A program made the translations under genes and the position numbers. This document shows, in pieces, positions 1-8,949 of a stretch of 64,000 bases of DNA (within the stretch, counting starts at the first letter, position 1; every line of letters begins with the position of its first letter). This DNA comes from Coriobacteriia bacterium. Lineage in GTDB: Bacteria; Actinomycetota; Coriobacteriia; Anaerosomatales; SLCP01. Location of the stretch: the NCBI GenBank assembly GCA_030603745.1, contig JAUVXE010000001.1, positions 124,001-188,000 of the forward strand, written 5' to 3'. The notes under the pieces are model-generated. The model saw only the letters and a list, made by a program, of their open reading frames with translations, had not been told where the DNA came from and made no database searches.

Positions 1-878
1 TGCGCCAGGCGCTCGTACTCCCCGGGGCCAAGGTCCTCGCGCCCTCCGTCGGCACCGCGCCGGGGCAGCTCCTCGCCACCGCCGGCGGCGCGCGGCTGCT
101 CCTCCTCCCGGGACCGCCGCGCGAGATGCGCCCCATGCTCGCCGAGGCCATCGCGCTCCTCTCGCCCACACGCCCGCCCGGCGTCCGCACGCTGGGATGC
201 GTCGGCCTGCCCGAATCCGACGCCCAGGTCATGGCCGAGGAGGTCCTCGCGGCGCATCCCGGCGTCGCGCTCACCGTCCTCGCCCGGCCGTCGCTCGTCG
301 ATGTCGTGCTGCTCCCGCGCGGCGCGGACGCCGAAACGCTCGACGCCGCGGCCGACGCGGTGGCGGCGCGCCTCGGCGAGCACTGCTACGCCATCGACGG
401 CTCCTCGCTCGCCGCCACGGTCCTGCGGGTCGCGCGTGAGGCCGGTGTCACGATCGCCACCGCCGAGTCGTGCACCGGAGGGCTCGTCTCGGCCGAGCTG
501 ACCGCCGTGGCGGGCTCATCGGCGACGTTCACCGGCGGCGTGGTGGCCTACTCCGATCCGCTCAAGCGCTCGCTCCTCGGGGTCTCGACCGGCACCCTGG
601 CTTCAAACGGGGCGGTCAGCGAGGCGGTCGCGCGCGAGATGGCCGAGGGTGGACGGCGCGCGTGCGGCGCCGACGTCTGCGTCGCGATCACCGGGATCGC
701 GGGGCCGGGCGGCGGCACCACGACGAAGCCGGTCGGGACCGTCTGGTTCGCCTGCGCCTCGCGCGCCGGCACCGCCGCCTCCCTCGCGACCTTCTCCGGT
801 GACCGGGAGGTCGTGCGGGCGCGGGCGACCGTGCGCGCCCTCGATCTGTTGCGACGCGCCGTCCGCCCAGGCGGGTGA
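1..878 (+). CDS. cinA: CinA-family protein / nicotinamide-nucleotide amidase, 3' part
   Basis: The frame is open from base 3, so the gene begins left of the window; 291 residues are visible of a family usually near 410. The first part matches the end of the MoaB/MogA-like CinA N-terminal domain, with LPGPPREM just before the first internal methionine. The rest is the CinA C-terminal amidase domain, with TIATAESCTGGLVS and the glycine-rich AITGIAGPGGG. The C-terminal domain deamidates nicotinamide mononucleotide to nicotinate mononucleotide in pyridine-nucleotide recycling; the N-terminal domain is linked to ADP-ribose pyrophosphatase activity in some bacteria. It is followed 13 bases later by thpR. 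Family certain, exact activity inferred. Confidence 0.93.
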   Translation, partial: RQALVLPGAKVLAPSVGTAPGQLLATAGGARLLLLPGPPREMRPMLAEAIALLSPTRPPGVRTLGCVGLPESDAQVMAEEVLAAHPGVALTVLARPSLVDVVLLPRGADAETLDAAADAVAARLGEHCYAIDGSSLAATVLRVAREAGVTIATAESCTGGLVSAELTAVAGSSATFTGGVVAYSDPLKRSLLGVSTGTLASNGAVSEAVAREMAEGGRRACGADVCVAITGIAGPGGGTTTKPVGTVWFACASRAGTAASLATFSGDREVVRARATVRALDLLRRAVRPGG

Positions 879-891
879 GGGGGGAGGGGAC

Positions 892-1485
892 GTGCACCGG
901 TCGTTCGTCGCGCTCGACCTCACCGAACCGATGCGCCGGCGGCTCGCCGCGGTGGCGCGGTCGATCCGCTCTCACGACCCGCGCTGGGCCACGGCCCGGT
1001 GGGTGCCGCCCGAGAACCTCCATCTCACGATCCGCTTCCTCGGCGACCTCGCCGAGGAGAACCTCGAGTCGTTCATCCGTGACCTGCCCGGGGCGGTGGG
1101 CGCTCTGTCCACTTTCGAACTGCCGCTCGCCGAGGTCGTCCGCCCTATCCCCTCGTCCAGTCATGCCTCCATGCTCTGGGCGACCTTCGACGATCCGGAC
1201 GGACGGTGCGCACTGCTCGCGAACGCGGTCTCCGACCTCGCAGCCACCTTGGGCGTCGCGCCCGAGACGCGGCCGTTCTCGCCCCACGTGACCCTTGCGC
1301 GGAGTCGTCGACCCATCCCGTTCTCCGCCGACGTCACCGGGCGTGCGGACGGCGGGATGTACACTCCGGCCACAGGCCCGCCCGACTCGATGTCAGTGCG
1401 GGAGGTTACGGTCTACACGAGCACGTTGGCCAGGGCAGGGGCGCGCTATCGGAGATGGGCCTCGATCGAGCTCGGAGAGCGTTGA
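892..1485 (+). CDS. thpR: RNA 2',3'-cyclic phosphodiesterase (LigT/2H family)
   Basis: 197 residues from a GTG preceded by the Shine-Dalgarno GGGGAGGGGA. The two catalytic HxTx motifs of 2H phosphoesterases are present: HLTI at residues 44-47 and HVTL at 132-135. The family opens 2',3'-cyclic phosphates on RNA ends to 2'-phosphates. The frame is open further upstream into cinA, but similarity starts at RSFVALDL right after this GTG, so the short start is chosen. The stop codon overlaps the -35 element of the recA promoter, so recA has its own control although it follows closely. Confidence 0.9.
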   Translation: MHRSFVALDLTEPMRRRLAAVARSIRSHDPRWATARWVPPENLHLTIRFLGDLAEENLESFIRDLPGAVGALSTFELPLAEVVRPIPSSSHASMLWATFDDPDGRCALLANAVSDLAATLGVAPETRPFSPHVTLARSRRPIPFSADVTGRADGGMYTPATGPPDSMSVREVTVYTSTLARAGARYRRWASIELGER

Positions 1486-1510
1486 CACCGAACAGGTGTT
1501 CGTGTACGTT
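1482..1510 (+). promoter_or_regulatory. recA promoter with LexA (SOS) box
   Basis: TTGACA at 1482-1487 and TACGTT at 1505-1510 are 17 bases apart. The spacer contains CGAACAGGTGTTCG at 1489-1502, a perfect CGAAC-N4-GTTCG palindrome of the Gram-positive/actinobacterial LexA type. Bound LexA would sit between the two promoter elements. The same motif recurs at the lexA locus in this window, which supports the assignment. Confidence 0.88.
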
Positions 1511-1557
1511 CGGGTCGACCCCGAGGGAGTCTCCGCCGGAGAGAAGGAGCGCAGGGA

Positions 1558-2591
<1,034 letters not shown>

Positions 2592-2595
<4 letters not shown>

Positions 2596-3242
2596 CCGAC
2601 TCCGGACACCCGCAGCCCACGCGCCCCGTGGAGATCGAGACTCCGCGTGCGGGCGAGCGGCTGCGGGTGATCCGGCAGTCCGGATCCGAGCCTCGCACCA
2701 CAAGTCGGGACGCCCTCAAGGCGGCATCGATCGAGAACGGCGACGAGCTCATTCCCGAGGACCTCGAAGTCGCGCTCGCTTCCGCCGAGCCTGCGGCCGC
2801 GCGCGAGCGCGCGGTCCGGCTTCTCGGCCACCGCGACCGCTCGGTCACGGAGCTTCGTGACCGCCTCGGCCGTGACGGCTATCCCTGCGGCGTGATCGCC
2901 GACGCGATCGAGACCCTGGCCGACTGGGGCTACCTCGACGACCGCCGGTTCGCCGAGTCCTTCGCGCGCACGAAGCGAGCCGCTGGATGGGGGCGCGCCC
3001 GGATCGCCGCCGGGCTCGCCCGCGCCGGTGTCGACGACGACCTCGTCGCCGTCACCCTCGACACGGTCGTGCCTGAGACCGACGAACTCCTCCGTGCCAC
3101 CGAGCGACTCACCCGCCTCAGCGCCCCCGGGACCCCCGCGGAGCGCGACCGCCTCACACGGCGACTCGTTCGCAAAGGCTACTCCTACGAGGTCGCGCGG
3201 CGCGCGATCGACTCCCTCGGCGAGCCGCCTGAGACCCCCTGA
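2592..3242 (+). CDS. recX: Regulatory protein RecX
   Basis: 216 residues, starting at a GTG that overlaps the recA stop by four bases. The RecX three-helix repeats are recognisable from about residue 60: [20 protein letters not shown], then [14 protein letters not shown] and [11 protein letters not shown]. RecX binds RecA filaments and limits their growth or activity. The first ~55 residues are variable and charged, as is common in actinobacterial RecX. Position and overlap with recA make the assignment secure. Confidence 0.93.
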
Positions 3243-3258
3243 ACCGGACGGTGCCGTC

Positions 3259-3288
3259 TTGACGCTTTGCGCTGGTAGGACGTAGTAT
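3259..3288 (+). promoter_or_regulatory. Putative promoter for rny
   Basis: TTGACG at 3259-3264 and TAGTAT at 3283-3288 with an 18-base spacer, in the first gene-free stretch after recX. The same -10 hexamer, TAGTAT, is used by the putative tRNA-Pro promoter in this window. The start point would leave a leader of about 300 bases before rny. Confidence 0.5.
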
Positions 3289-3295
3289 AAGCACG

Positions 3296-3591
3296 GCACA
3301 TGTGATTCTCCGCCGCGATGCGTTGACCGGATACGACGGCGGTTCGCCTTGATGCGATAGTTGACCAGCGAACGGATGGGGCCCGAGCGGCCCTGTTCCG
3401 CGTATCTCGGGACCGCACCACGCACCGCGTTGACTCACATCTGCCGGACGCCCGTGTCGTCCGGCTCGACTTCGCCCGGGCGCCTCGCTCCAGCCATGGA
3501 GTGCGGCGCGCCCTCCCGGCGGACTTGAGGCGGCCCGACCCGGGACGTCGCCGACACACAGTTCGCATGCGAGATAAGGGAGGGCCCCACG
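3296..3591 (+). other. Long untranslated leader before rny
   Basis: No coding sequence is recognised between recX and rny. The stretch contains a perfect 8-bp stem, GCCGGACG at 3443-3450 paired with CGTCCGGC at 3458-3465 around a 7-base loop, and other GC-rich self-complementary segments. It ends in AGGGAGGG before the rny ATG. I do not recognise a known riboswitch. Confidence 0.45.
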
Positions 3592-5121
3592 ATGGAGTAC
3601 GTCTGGATCGCGGTCGCGATCGTCATCGGTGTCGCCCTCGGCTTCGCGCTCAATCGATTCATCATCCAGGGCAGTTCGAGCCGCGCGCGCGAGAACGCGG
3701 ACCGCATCGTCCAGGACGCCGAGCGTCACGCCGAGACCGTCAAGAAGGAAGCGCTCCTTGAGGCCAAGGACGAGATCCTCCGCCTCAAGGAGGAAGCCGA
3801 GGCCGAGGCCAAGGAGCGCCGCAAGGAGGTCGCCGCGCTCGAGAACCGCCTCGCGCAGCGAGAAGAGACCATCGACCGCCGGGTCGAATCCCTCGACAAG
3901 CGCGAGCATCAGCTCTCGAGCCTCCAGGGCCAGATCACGAAGCGGGAGACCGACCTCGATGAGCTCATCGCCGAGGAGAAGGCCCGCCTCGAGCAGCTCG
4001 CCGGCATGACCGCCGACGAGGCCAAGGAGCATCTGCTCTCCCGGATCCAGGAGGACGTCAAGCGCGACGCCGCCACTTACATCCGAGAGGCCGAGGCGCA
4101 GGCGCGGGAGGAAGCGGACAAGAAGGCCCGCAACATCGTTGGTATCGCGATCCAGCGCGTCGCCGCGGACCATACCGCGGATGCGACCGTGTCGGTCGTC
4201 CATATCCCGTCGGACGACATGAAGGGTCGCATCATCGGCCGCGAGGGTCGCAACATCCGCGCCTTCGAGCAGCTCACCGGAATCAACCTCATCATCGATG
4301 ACACCCCCGAGGCCGTCATCCTCTCGAGCTTCGACCCGGTACGCCGCGAGGTCGGCCGGATCGCGCTTGAGTCCCTCATCGCCGATGGCCGCATCCATCC
4401 GGCCCGCATCGAGGAGATGTTCAACAAGGCCGAGACCCTGGTGGCCCAGCAGGTCCACGAGGCAGGGGAGCAGGCGGTCTTCGAGGCGGGGATCCACGGT
4501 CTGCACGGGGAGCTCGTCCGCACCCTCGGCAGGCTCAAGTACCGCACCTCGTATGGGCAGAACGTCCTCAAGCACTCGCTCGAGGTCTCCCATCTCGCGG
4601 GAGTGATGGCAGCCGAGCTCGGCACCGACGTCAAGCTCGCGAAGCGCGCCGGGCTTCTCCACGACATCGGTAAGGCGATCGACCACGAGATCGAGGGCCC
4701 CCATGCGGTGATCGGCGCCGACCTGGCGCGCCGCATGAACGAGCCCAAGGCCGTGCTCCACTGCATCGAGGCCCACCACGCCGACGTCGAGCCCACCACG
4801 GTCGAGGCGGTCCTGATCCAGGCCGCCGACGCGATCTCGGCGGCACGACCCGGCGCCCGACGCGAGACCCTCGAAAGCTACATCAAGCGACTCGAGAAGC
4901 TCGAGGCGGTCGCCCAGTCGCACGAGGGCGTCGAGAAGTGCTTCGCGATGCAGGCCGGCCGTGAGATCAGGGTCATGGTGAAACCCGATCGCGTCAACGA
5001 CTCCGACTCCGTCGTCCTCGCGCGCGACATCGCCAAGCAGATCGAGGACGAGCTCGAGTACCCCGGGCAGATCAAGGTCATGGTCATCCGCGAGAGCCGT
5101 GCGGTCGACTACGCGAAGTAG
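3592..5121 (+). CDS. rny: Ribonuclease Y
   Basis: 509 residues, typical for RNase Y. Order: N-terminal membrane anchor (about residues 3-24, [21 protein letters not shown]), a long charged coiled coil (about 30-195), a KH RNA-binding domain with [15 protein letters not shown], then an HD hydrolase domain with [12 protein letters not shown] and EAHHADVEP. RNase Y is a membrane-bound endonuclease that initiates mRNA decay. It is standard in Firmicutes but absent from many model actinobacteria, which use RNase E/J instead. The ATG follows AGGGAGGGCCCCACG. It has its own putative promoter and a hairpin terminator downstream. Confidence 0.97.
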   Translation: MEYVWIAVAIVIGVALGFALNRFIIQGSSSRARENADRIVQDAERHAETVKKEALLEAKDEILRLKEEAEAEAKERRKEVAALENRLAQREETIDRRVESLDKREHQLSSLQGQITKRETDLDELIAEEKARLEQLAGMTADEAKEHLLSRIQEDVKRDAATYIREAEAQAREEADKKARNIVGIAIQRVAADHTADATVSVVHIPSDDMKGRIIGREGRNIRAFEQLTGINLIIDDTPEAVILSSFDPVRREVGRIALESLIADGRIHPARIEEMFNKAETLVAQQVHEAGEQAVFEAGIHGLHGELVRTLGRLKYRTSYGQNVLKHSLEVSHLAGVMAAELGTDVKLAKRAGLLHDIGKAIDHEIEGPHAVIGADLARRMNEPKAVLHCIEAHHADVEPTTVEAVLIQAADAISAARPGARRETLESYIKRLEKLEAVAQSHEGVEKCFAMQAGREIRVMVKPDRVNDSDSVVLARDIAKQIEDELEYPGQIKVMVIRESRAVDYAK

Positions 5122-5163
5122 CCCGTCGTCTGCTACGATTCGTAGCGGCTACCAGTCATGCGC

Positions 5164-5191
5164 AAGAAGGCCGCGACCACGCGGCCTTCTT
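5164..5191 (+). terminator. Hairpin terminator after rny
   Basis: A perfect 12-bp inverted repeat, AAGAAGGCCGCG paired with CGCGGCCTTCTT around a 4-base loop, lies 42 bases after the rny stop. There is only a short pyrimidine run, so termination strength is uncertain. Confidence 0.75.
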
Positions 5192-5226
5192 CGCGTAGAG
5201 GACCCGAAGGCGAGTACACTGGAGTG

Positions 5227-6303
5227 ATGAGCGAGAAGAGCGACCTCATCGATTTCGTCAGCAGCGTCTCCGGCGAGACCTACCTCAAGGTCGAGGAGTC
5301 GTTCGGCGACGGTTTCGTCCGCCTCCGGACCTCGGAGGCGGAGCGCAGGCAGGCCAAGCATGACATCCGCTCCTTCGAGGACATCGTGGTCGAGCTGCTC
5401 CGCAACGCGCGCGACGCGCACGCCCAACGGATCTTCATCGCGACGACCCGCGACGCCCACCGCCGAATCCTCACCATGGTCGACGACGGCATGGGCGTCC
5501 CCCCGGCGCTTCATGAGCGGATCTTCGAGCCCCGGGTCACCTCCAAGCTCGAGACCATGGTCATGGACCGATGGGGCGTCCATGGCCGGGGGATGGCCCT
5601 GTTCTCGATCAGGACCAACGTCGCGGCCTGCCGGGTCGCCGCATCCGACGTCCACAAGGGCACGGCCCTGACGCTCGAGTCGGACACCGAACTGCTCGCC
5701 GAGCGCAGCGACCAGTCCACGTGGCCGACCGTCGAGCGGGACGAGGCCGGCATGCCCCGGGTCGCGCGGGGACCCCACAACATCGTCCGCCGGGTCCTCG
5801 AGTTCGCGTGCGAGCACCCCCAGATCGACATCTACCTCGGCTCGCCCGCCGAGGTCCTGGCCACGCTCCACGCCTCCGCACGTGACGCGCTCGACTCCTC
5901 AGAGCTGCTGTTCTGTGACTCCGATGACCGCCTGCCCGTCTGGCAGCGCCCCGCGGCCGCGTGCGATGCCGCCGAGCTCGTCCGTGTCTCGGAGCAGCTC
6001 GCGCTCACGGTCTCGGAGCGGACCGCCCACCGGGTCCTCGCTTCCGAGATCGCGCCCCTCGACACGGTCCTCGCCCAGGCGTTCGTCGACGAGGAGCCGC
6101 CCGCCCCGGCGCGCCCGGACATCTACCGCGACCGCCGGGGACTCAAGATCCACCACACCGATCTCGCACGCTTCCGCCAGGAGCTCACCCGCGCGTTCGA
6201 CGACCTCGCCGAGCGCTACTACCTCCACCTCCAGGGCGAACCCAAGGTCACGGTGACCCGCGACGGGATCCGCGTTCGTTTCGATATCGACAAGGAAGAG
6301 TGA
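5227..6303 (+). CDS. GHKL-type ATP-binding protein of unknown role
   Basis: 358 residues. The N-terminal half is a GHKL (gyrase/Hsp90/histidine kinase/MutL) ATPase fold: N-box ELLRNARDA at 56-64, G1 box DDGMG at 86-90 and a glycine-rich lid GVHGRGMALFSIR near 117-129. There is no dimerisation/phospho-accepting histidine domain, no receiver and no membrane segment, so it is not an ordinary sensor kinase; MutL and Hsp90 features are also not evident. The C-terminal half (about 190-358) matches nothing I recognise. TACACT at 5215-5220 lies six bases upstream of the ATG, suggesting leaderless transcription; GTG at 5224 is an alternative start. spoVS follows after 131 bases. Confidence 0.7.
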   Translation: MSEKSDLIDFVSSVSGETYLKVEESFGDGFVRLRTSEAERRQAKHDIRSFEDIVVELLRNARDAHAQRIFIATTRDAHRRILTMVDDGMGVPPALHERIFEPRVTSKLETMVMDRWGVHGRGMALFSIRTNVAACRVAASDVHKGTALTLESDTELLAERSDQSTWPTVERDEAGMPRVARGPHNIVRRVLEFACEHPQIDIYLGSPAEVLATLHASARDALDSSELLFCDSDDRLPVWQRPAAACDAAELVRVSEQLALTVSERTAHRVLASEIAPLDTVLAQAFVDEEPPAPARPDIYRDRRGLKIHHTDLARFRQELTRAFDDLAERYYLHLQGEPKVTVTRDGIRVRFDIDKEE

Positions 6304-6331
6304 CCCCGTACCCGGACGGCCCGCGCTCCTG

Positions 6332-6337
6332 TATACT
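6332..6337 (+). promoter_or_regulatory. Putative -10 element for spoVS
   Basis: TATACT followed by a T-run stands out in GC-rich DNA 98 bases before the spoVS start. No recognisable -35 consensus lies 16-18 bases upstream, so an alternative sigma factor is possible. Confidence 0.35.
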
Positions 6338-6434
6338 TTTTCGTGCACTTCTACAGCCTCGATCGCAGCATACCCACACCACCGACGTAACCACCCCGGC
6401 TCATGGCGGGGTCGCAGCAGCCGAAGGAGCACCA

Positions 6435-6707
6435 GTGGAAGTACTCAAGGTCTCCACGAAGTCGAACCCGAACTCCGTCGCGGGAGCGCTCGCGGGCATC
6501 CTCCGCGAGCAGGGCGCCGTCGAGATCCAGACCGTGGGTGCCGGGGCGCTCAACCAGGCGGTCAAGGCCATCGCCATCGCGCGTGGCTTCGTCGCTCCCT
6601 CCGGTGTCGACCTCGTCTGTGTCCCGGCCTTCGCCGACATCATGATCAACGGCGAGGAGCGCACCGCCATCAAGTTGCTCGTCGAGCCGAGGGACATCCA
6701 CCGCTAG
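6435..6707 (+). CDS. spoVS: Stage V sporulation protein S (SpoVS)
   Basis: 90 residues, the full family length. Almost every position fits the SpoVS pattern: VLKVSTKSNPNSVAGALAGI, then GAGALNQAVKAIAIARGFVAPSG and NGEERTAIKLLVEPR. SpoVS is a small Alba-like fold protein needed for late sporulation in Bacillus and present in many non-sporulating bacteria, where its job is unknown. The GTG start is set by GAAGGAGC ending five bases before it and by the family N terminus. It lies between the GHKL ATPase and the PHP phosphoesterase on the same strand. Confidence 0.95.
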   Translation: MEVLKVSTKSNPNSVAGALAGILREQGAVEIQTVGAGALNQAVKAIAIARGFVAPSGVDLVCVPAFADIMINGEERTAIKLLVEPRDIHR

Positions 6708-6734
6708 CGCCAGGCACCACGCCGGGAGGCCCGC

Positions 6735-7586
6735 GTGCGCTTCGACCTCCACGCACATACCACGGCCTCTGACGGCACCCTCGAACCCGCCGCGCTCGTA
6801 CGCCATGCGGTGGAGCGCGGGCTTGCGGCGATCGCGCTCACGGACCACGACTCGGTCGCCGGCATCCCCGAGGCCCTTCGCGCCGCCGAGGAGTCCCGCC
6901 GCGCCGGGCACGACATCACCGTGGTGCCCGGGGTCGAGCTGTCCGCCGTCCACGGCGGCCGTGACGTCCACATCCTCGGTTACCTCGTCGACTACGCCGA
7001 TCCGCGCCTGCTCGCCGACCTCGCCGACCTCCGTCAGGCCCGTGAGCGACGCGCGACCTCGATCGTCACCGCCCTGAACGCCGCCGGCTACTCGATCGAG
7101 CTCGCCGAGGTACTCTCGCTCTCGGACGGTGGCGCGGTCGGACGCTCGCACGTGGCCCGCGCCCTCGTCCATCGCGGCCACGCCGCCGACGTCTCTGACG
7201 CGTTCCGTCGTCTCCTCGGCCGCGGGGCGCCCTTCTACGTCCCCAAGGACGTCCGTACCCCCGCCGAGGTGATCGGACTCGTCCGGGCCGCGGGCGGTCT
7301 GCCGGTGCTGGCCCACCCGGGTGTCACCGGCGTCGACGACCTCCTCCCCGAGCTGATCGCCGCGGGCCTCGCCGGGATCGAGGTGTACCACTCCGAGCAC
7401 TCCGCCGCGCACACGGCCCGCTATCTGCGCCGCGCCGAGGAGTCCGGCCTGCTCGTCACCGGAGGCACGGACTTCCACGGCCCCGACGCGCCCAACCCGC
7501 CGCTCGGCTCGATCGAGATGCCGCCACAGCTGCTGACACGCCTCCTTGCCGCGGCGGGGTCGCGTGGTACACTGCTTCGGCCATGA
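6735..7586 (+). CDS. PHP-domain metal-dependent phosphoesterase
   Basis: 283 residues. The N terminus carries the PHP metal motif DLHAHTTASDGT (HxH at residues 6 and 8) followed by ALTDHDSVAGI. Later metal ligands are plausible in VPGVELSA, LAHPGV and GGTDFHG. Family members include 3',5'-nucleotide bisphosphatases and the 5'-3' RNA/oligonucleotide exonuclease RNase AM (YciV); which substrate applies here cannot be told. The GTG start has GGGAGG six bases upstream. The stop overlaps the miaB ATG (ATGA), so the two are translationally coupled. Confidence 0.87.
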   Translation: MRFDLHAHTTASDGTLEPAALVRHAVERGLAAIALTDHDSVAGIPEALRAAEESRRAGHDITVVPGVELSAVHGGRDVHILGYLVDYADPRLLADLADLRQARERRATSIVTALNAAGYSIELAEVLSLSDGGAVGRSHVARALVHRGHAADVSDAFRRLLGRGAPFYVPKDVRTPAEVIGLVRAAGGLPVLAHPGVTGVDDLLPELIAAGLAGIEVYHSEHSAAHTARYLRRAEESGLLVTGGTDFHGPDAPNPPLGSIEMPPQLLTRLLAAAGSRGTLLRP

Positions 7587-8920
7587 GTGAGACCTACTAC
7601 GTCCGCACCTTCGGGTGCCAGATGAACAAGCACGACTCCGAGCGCGTGACGGGCCTGCTCCGCAGCTCGGGCATGACGCCCGGTACCACCCTCGACTCCG
7701 CCGACGTCGTCGTCTTTCTCACCTGCTGCGTCCGCGAGAACGCCGACGAGCGCCTCCGTGGCCAGGTCGCCTCCCTCAAGAGCGTCAAGACCGCGCGTAG
7801 CGGCGGACAGCTCATCGCCGTGGGCGGCTGCATCGGCCAGCGGGACGGCGAGCGGCTCCTCGAGCAGCTGCCCCATGTCGACGTGGTCTTCGGCACCCAC
7901 AACGTCGCGCATCTCCCCGCGCTCCTGGAGGCGGCGCGCTCCGCGCGGAGACCGGTGGTCGAGGTCCTCGATCAGGCCGCCGAGGGGTTCACGAGCGACC
8001 TGCCCGCCGAGCGGGAGCACCCCTGGCACGCCTGGGTCCCCATCACCGTGGGCTGCGACAACTTCTGCTCCTACTGCATCGTCCCGCACGTGCGCGGCCG
8101 CGAGCGCTCACGTCCCCTCGACTCCATCGTCTCCGAGACCAGCGCTCTCGTCGCCGAGGGCGTCCTCGAGATCACGCTCCTCGGCCAGAACGTGAACTCC
8201 TACGGACGTGACCTCTACGGGGAGCCCCGCTTCGCCGAGGTGCTCCGAGCGGTCGCGGCCACCGGGATCGAACGGATCCGGTTCGCCACGAGCCATCCCA
8301 AGGACCTCTCCGACGCGACCATCGAGGCGATGGCCGAGCTCCCCGCGGTGGCGCGCTCGCTCCATCTGCCGGCGCAGTCGGGCTCGGACCGCGTCCTCGC
8401 GGCGATGAACCGCCGCTACACCGCCGCAGACTACGTCTCGCTCGTCGACCGCCTCTACGCCGCTCTGCCCGACCTCGCGCTCTCGACCGACATCATCGTC
8501 GGGTTCCCCGGGGAGACCGAGGAGGACTTCGAGGCGACCATGGCCCTCGTCGAGCGCGCCCGCTACGACCAGGCCTTCACCTTCATCTACTCGCCCCGCG
8601 TGGGCACTCCGGCCGCCGAACTCGAGGATCCCACCCCGCGGGAGGTCGTCCAGGAGCGCTTCGACCGCCTCGTGGCCCGCGTCCAGGCCTCGGCGCTCGA
8701 GAAGAACCGGGCGCTCGTGGGTACCGCGCAGCGCGTGCTCTTCACCGGCGTCTCGAAGCGCGACGCGTCCGTGCTCTCCGGCCGCACCGAAGGCAACAAG
8801 GTCGTCCACGTCCCGCTCCCCGCGGGATCGTCCGCCGAGGAGTGGCGGGGCCGCTTCGCCGAGGTGCGGATCGACGAGGCCCAGACGTGGTTCCTCGGCG
8901 GGTATACACTCGAAGCGTAG
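7583..8920 (+). CDS. miaB: tRNA-2-methylthio-N6-dimethylallyladenosine synthase MiaB
   Basis: 445 residues. An N-terminal methylthiotransferase domain carries Cys12 (RTFGC), a second cysteine in TCCVREN and a third in GGCIGQ. The radical-SAM CxxxCxxC is C158-C162-C165 in GCDNFCSYC, and a C-terminal TRAM domain ends the protein. It adds the methylthio group to i6A37 of tRNAs reading UNN codons; its substrate is made by MiaA, encoded 1.4 kb downstream. An extended -10 like TGGTACACT at 7565-7573 ends nine bases before the ATG, so a separate short-leader transcript is possible besides coupling to the PHP gene. Confidence 0.96.
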   Translation: MSETYYVRTFGCQMNKHDSERVTGLLRSSGMTPGTTLDSADVVVFLTCCVRENADERLRGQVASLKSVKTARSGGQLIAVGGCIGQRDGERLLEQLPHVDVVFGTHNVAHLPALLEAARSARRPVVEVLDQAAEGFTSDLPAEREHPWHAWVPITVGCDNFCSYCIVPHVRGRERSRPLDSIVSETSALVAEGVLEITLLGQNVNSYGRDLYGEPRFAEVLRAVAATGIERIRFATSHPKDLSDATIEAMAELPAVARSLHLPAQSGSDRVLAAMNRRYTAADYVSLVDRLYAALPDLALSTDIIVGFPGETEEDFEATMALVERARYDQAFTFIYSPRVGTPAAELEDPTPREVVQERFDRLVARVQASALEKNRALVGTAQRVLFTGVSKRDASVLSGRTEGNKVVHVPLPAGSSAEEWRGRFAEVRIDEAQTWFLGGYTLEA

Positions 8921-8949
8921 GGGCGTAGACCGACACGGGGAGGGGAGCG

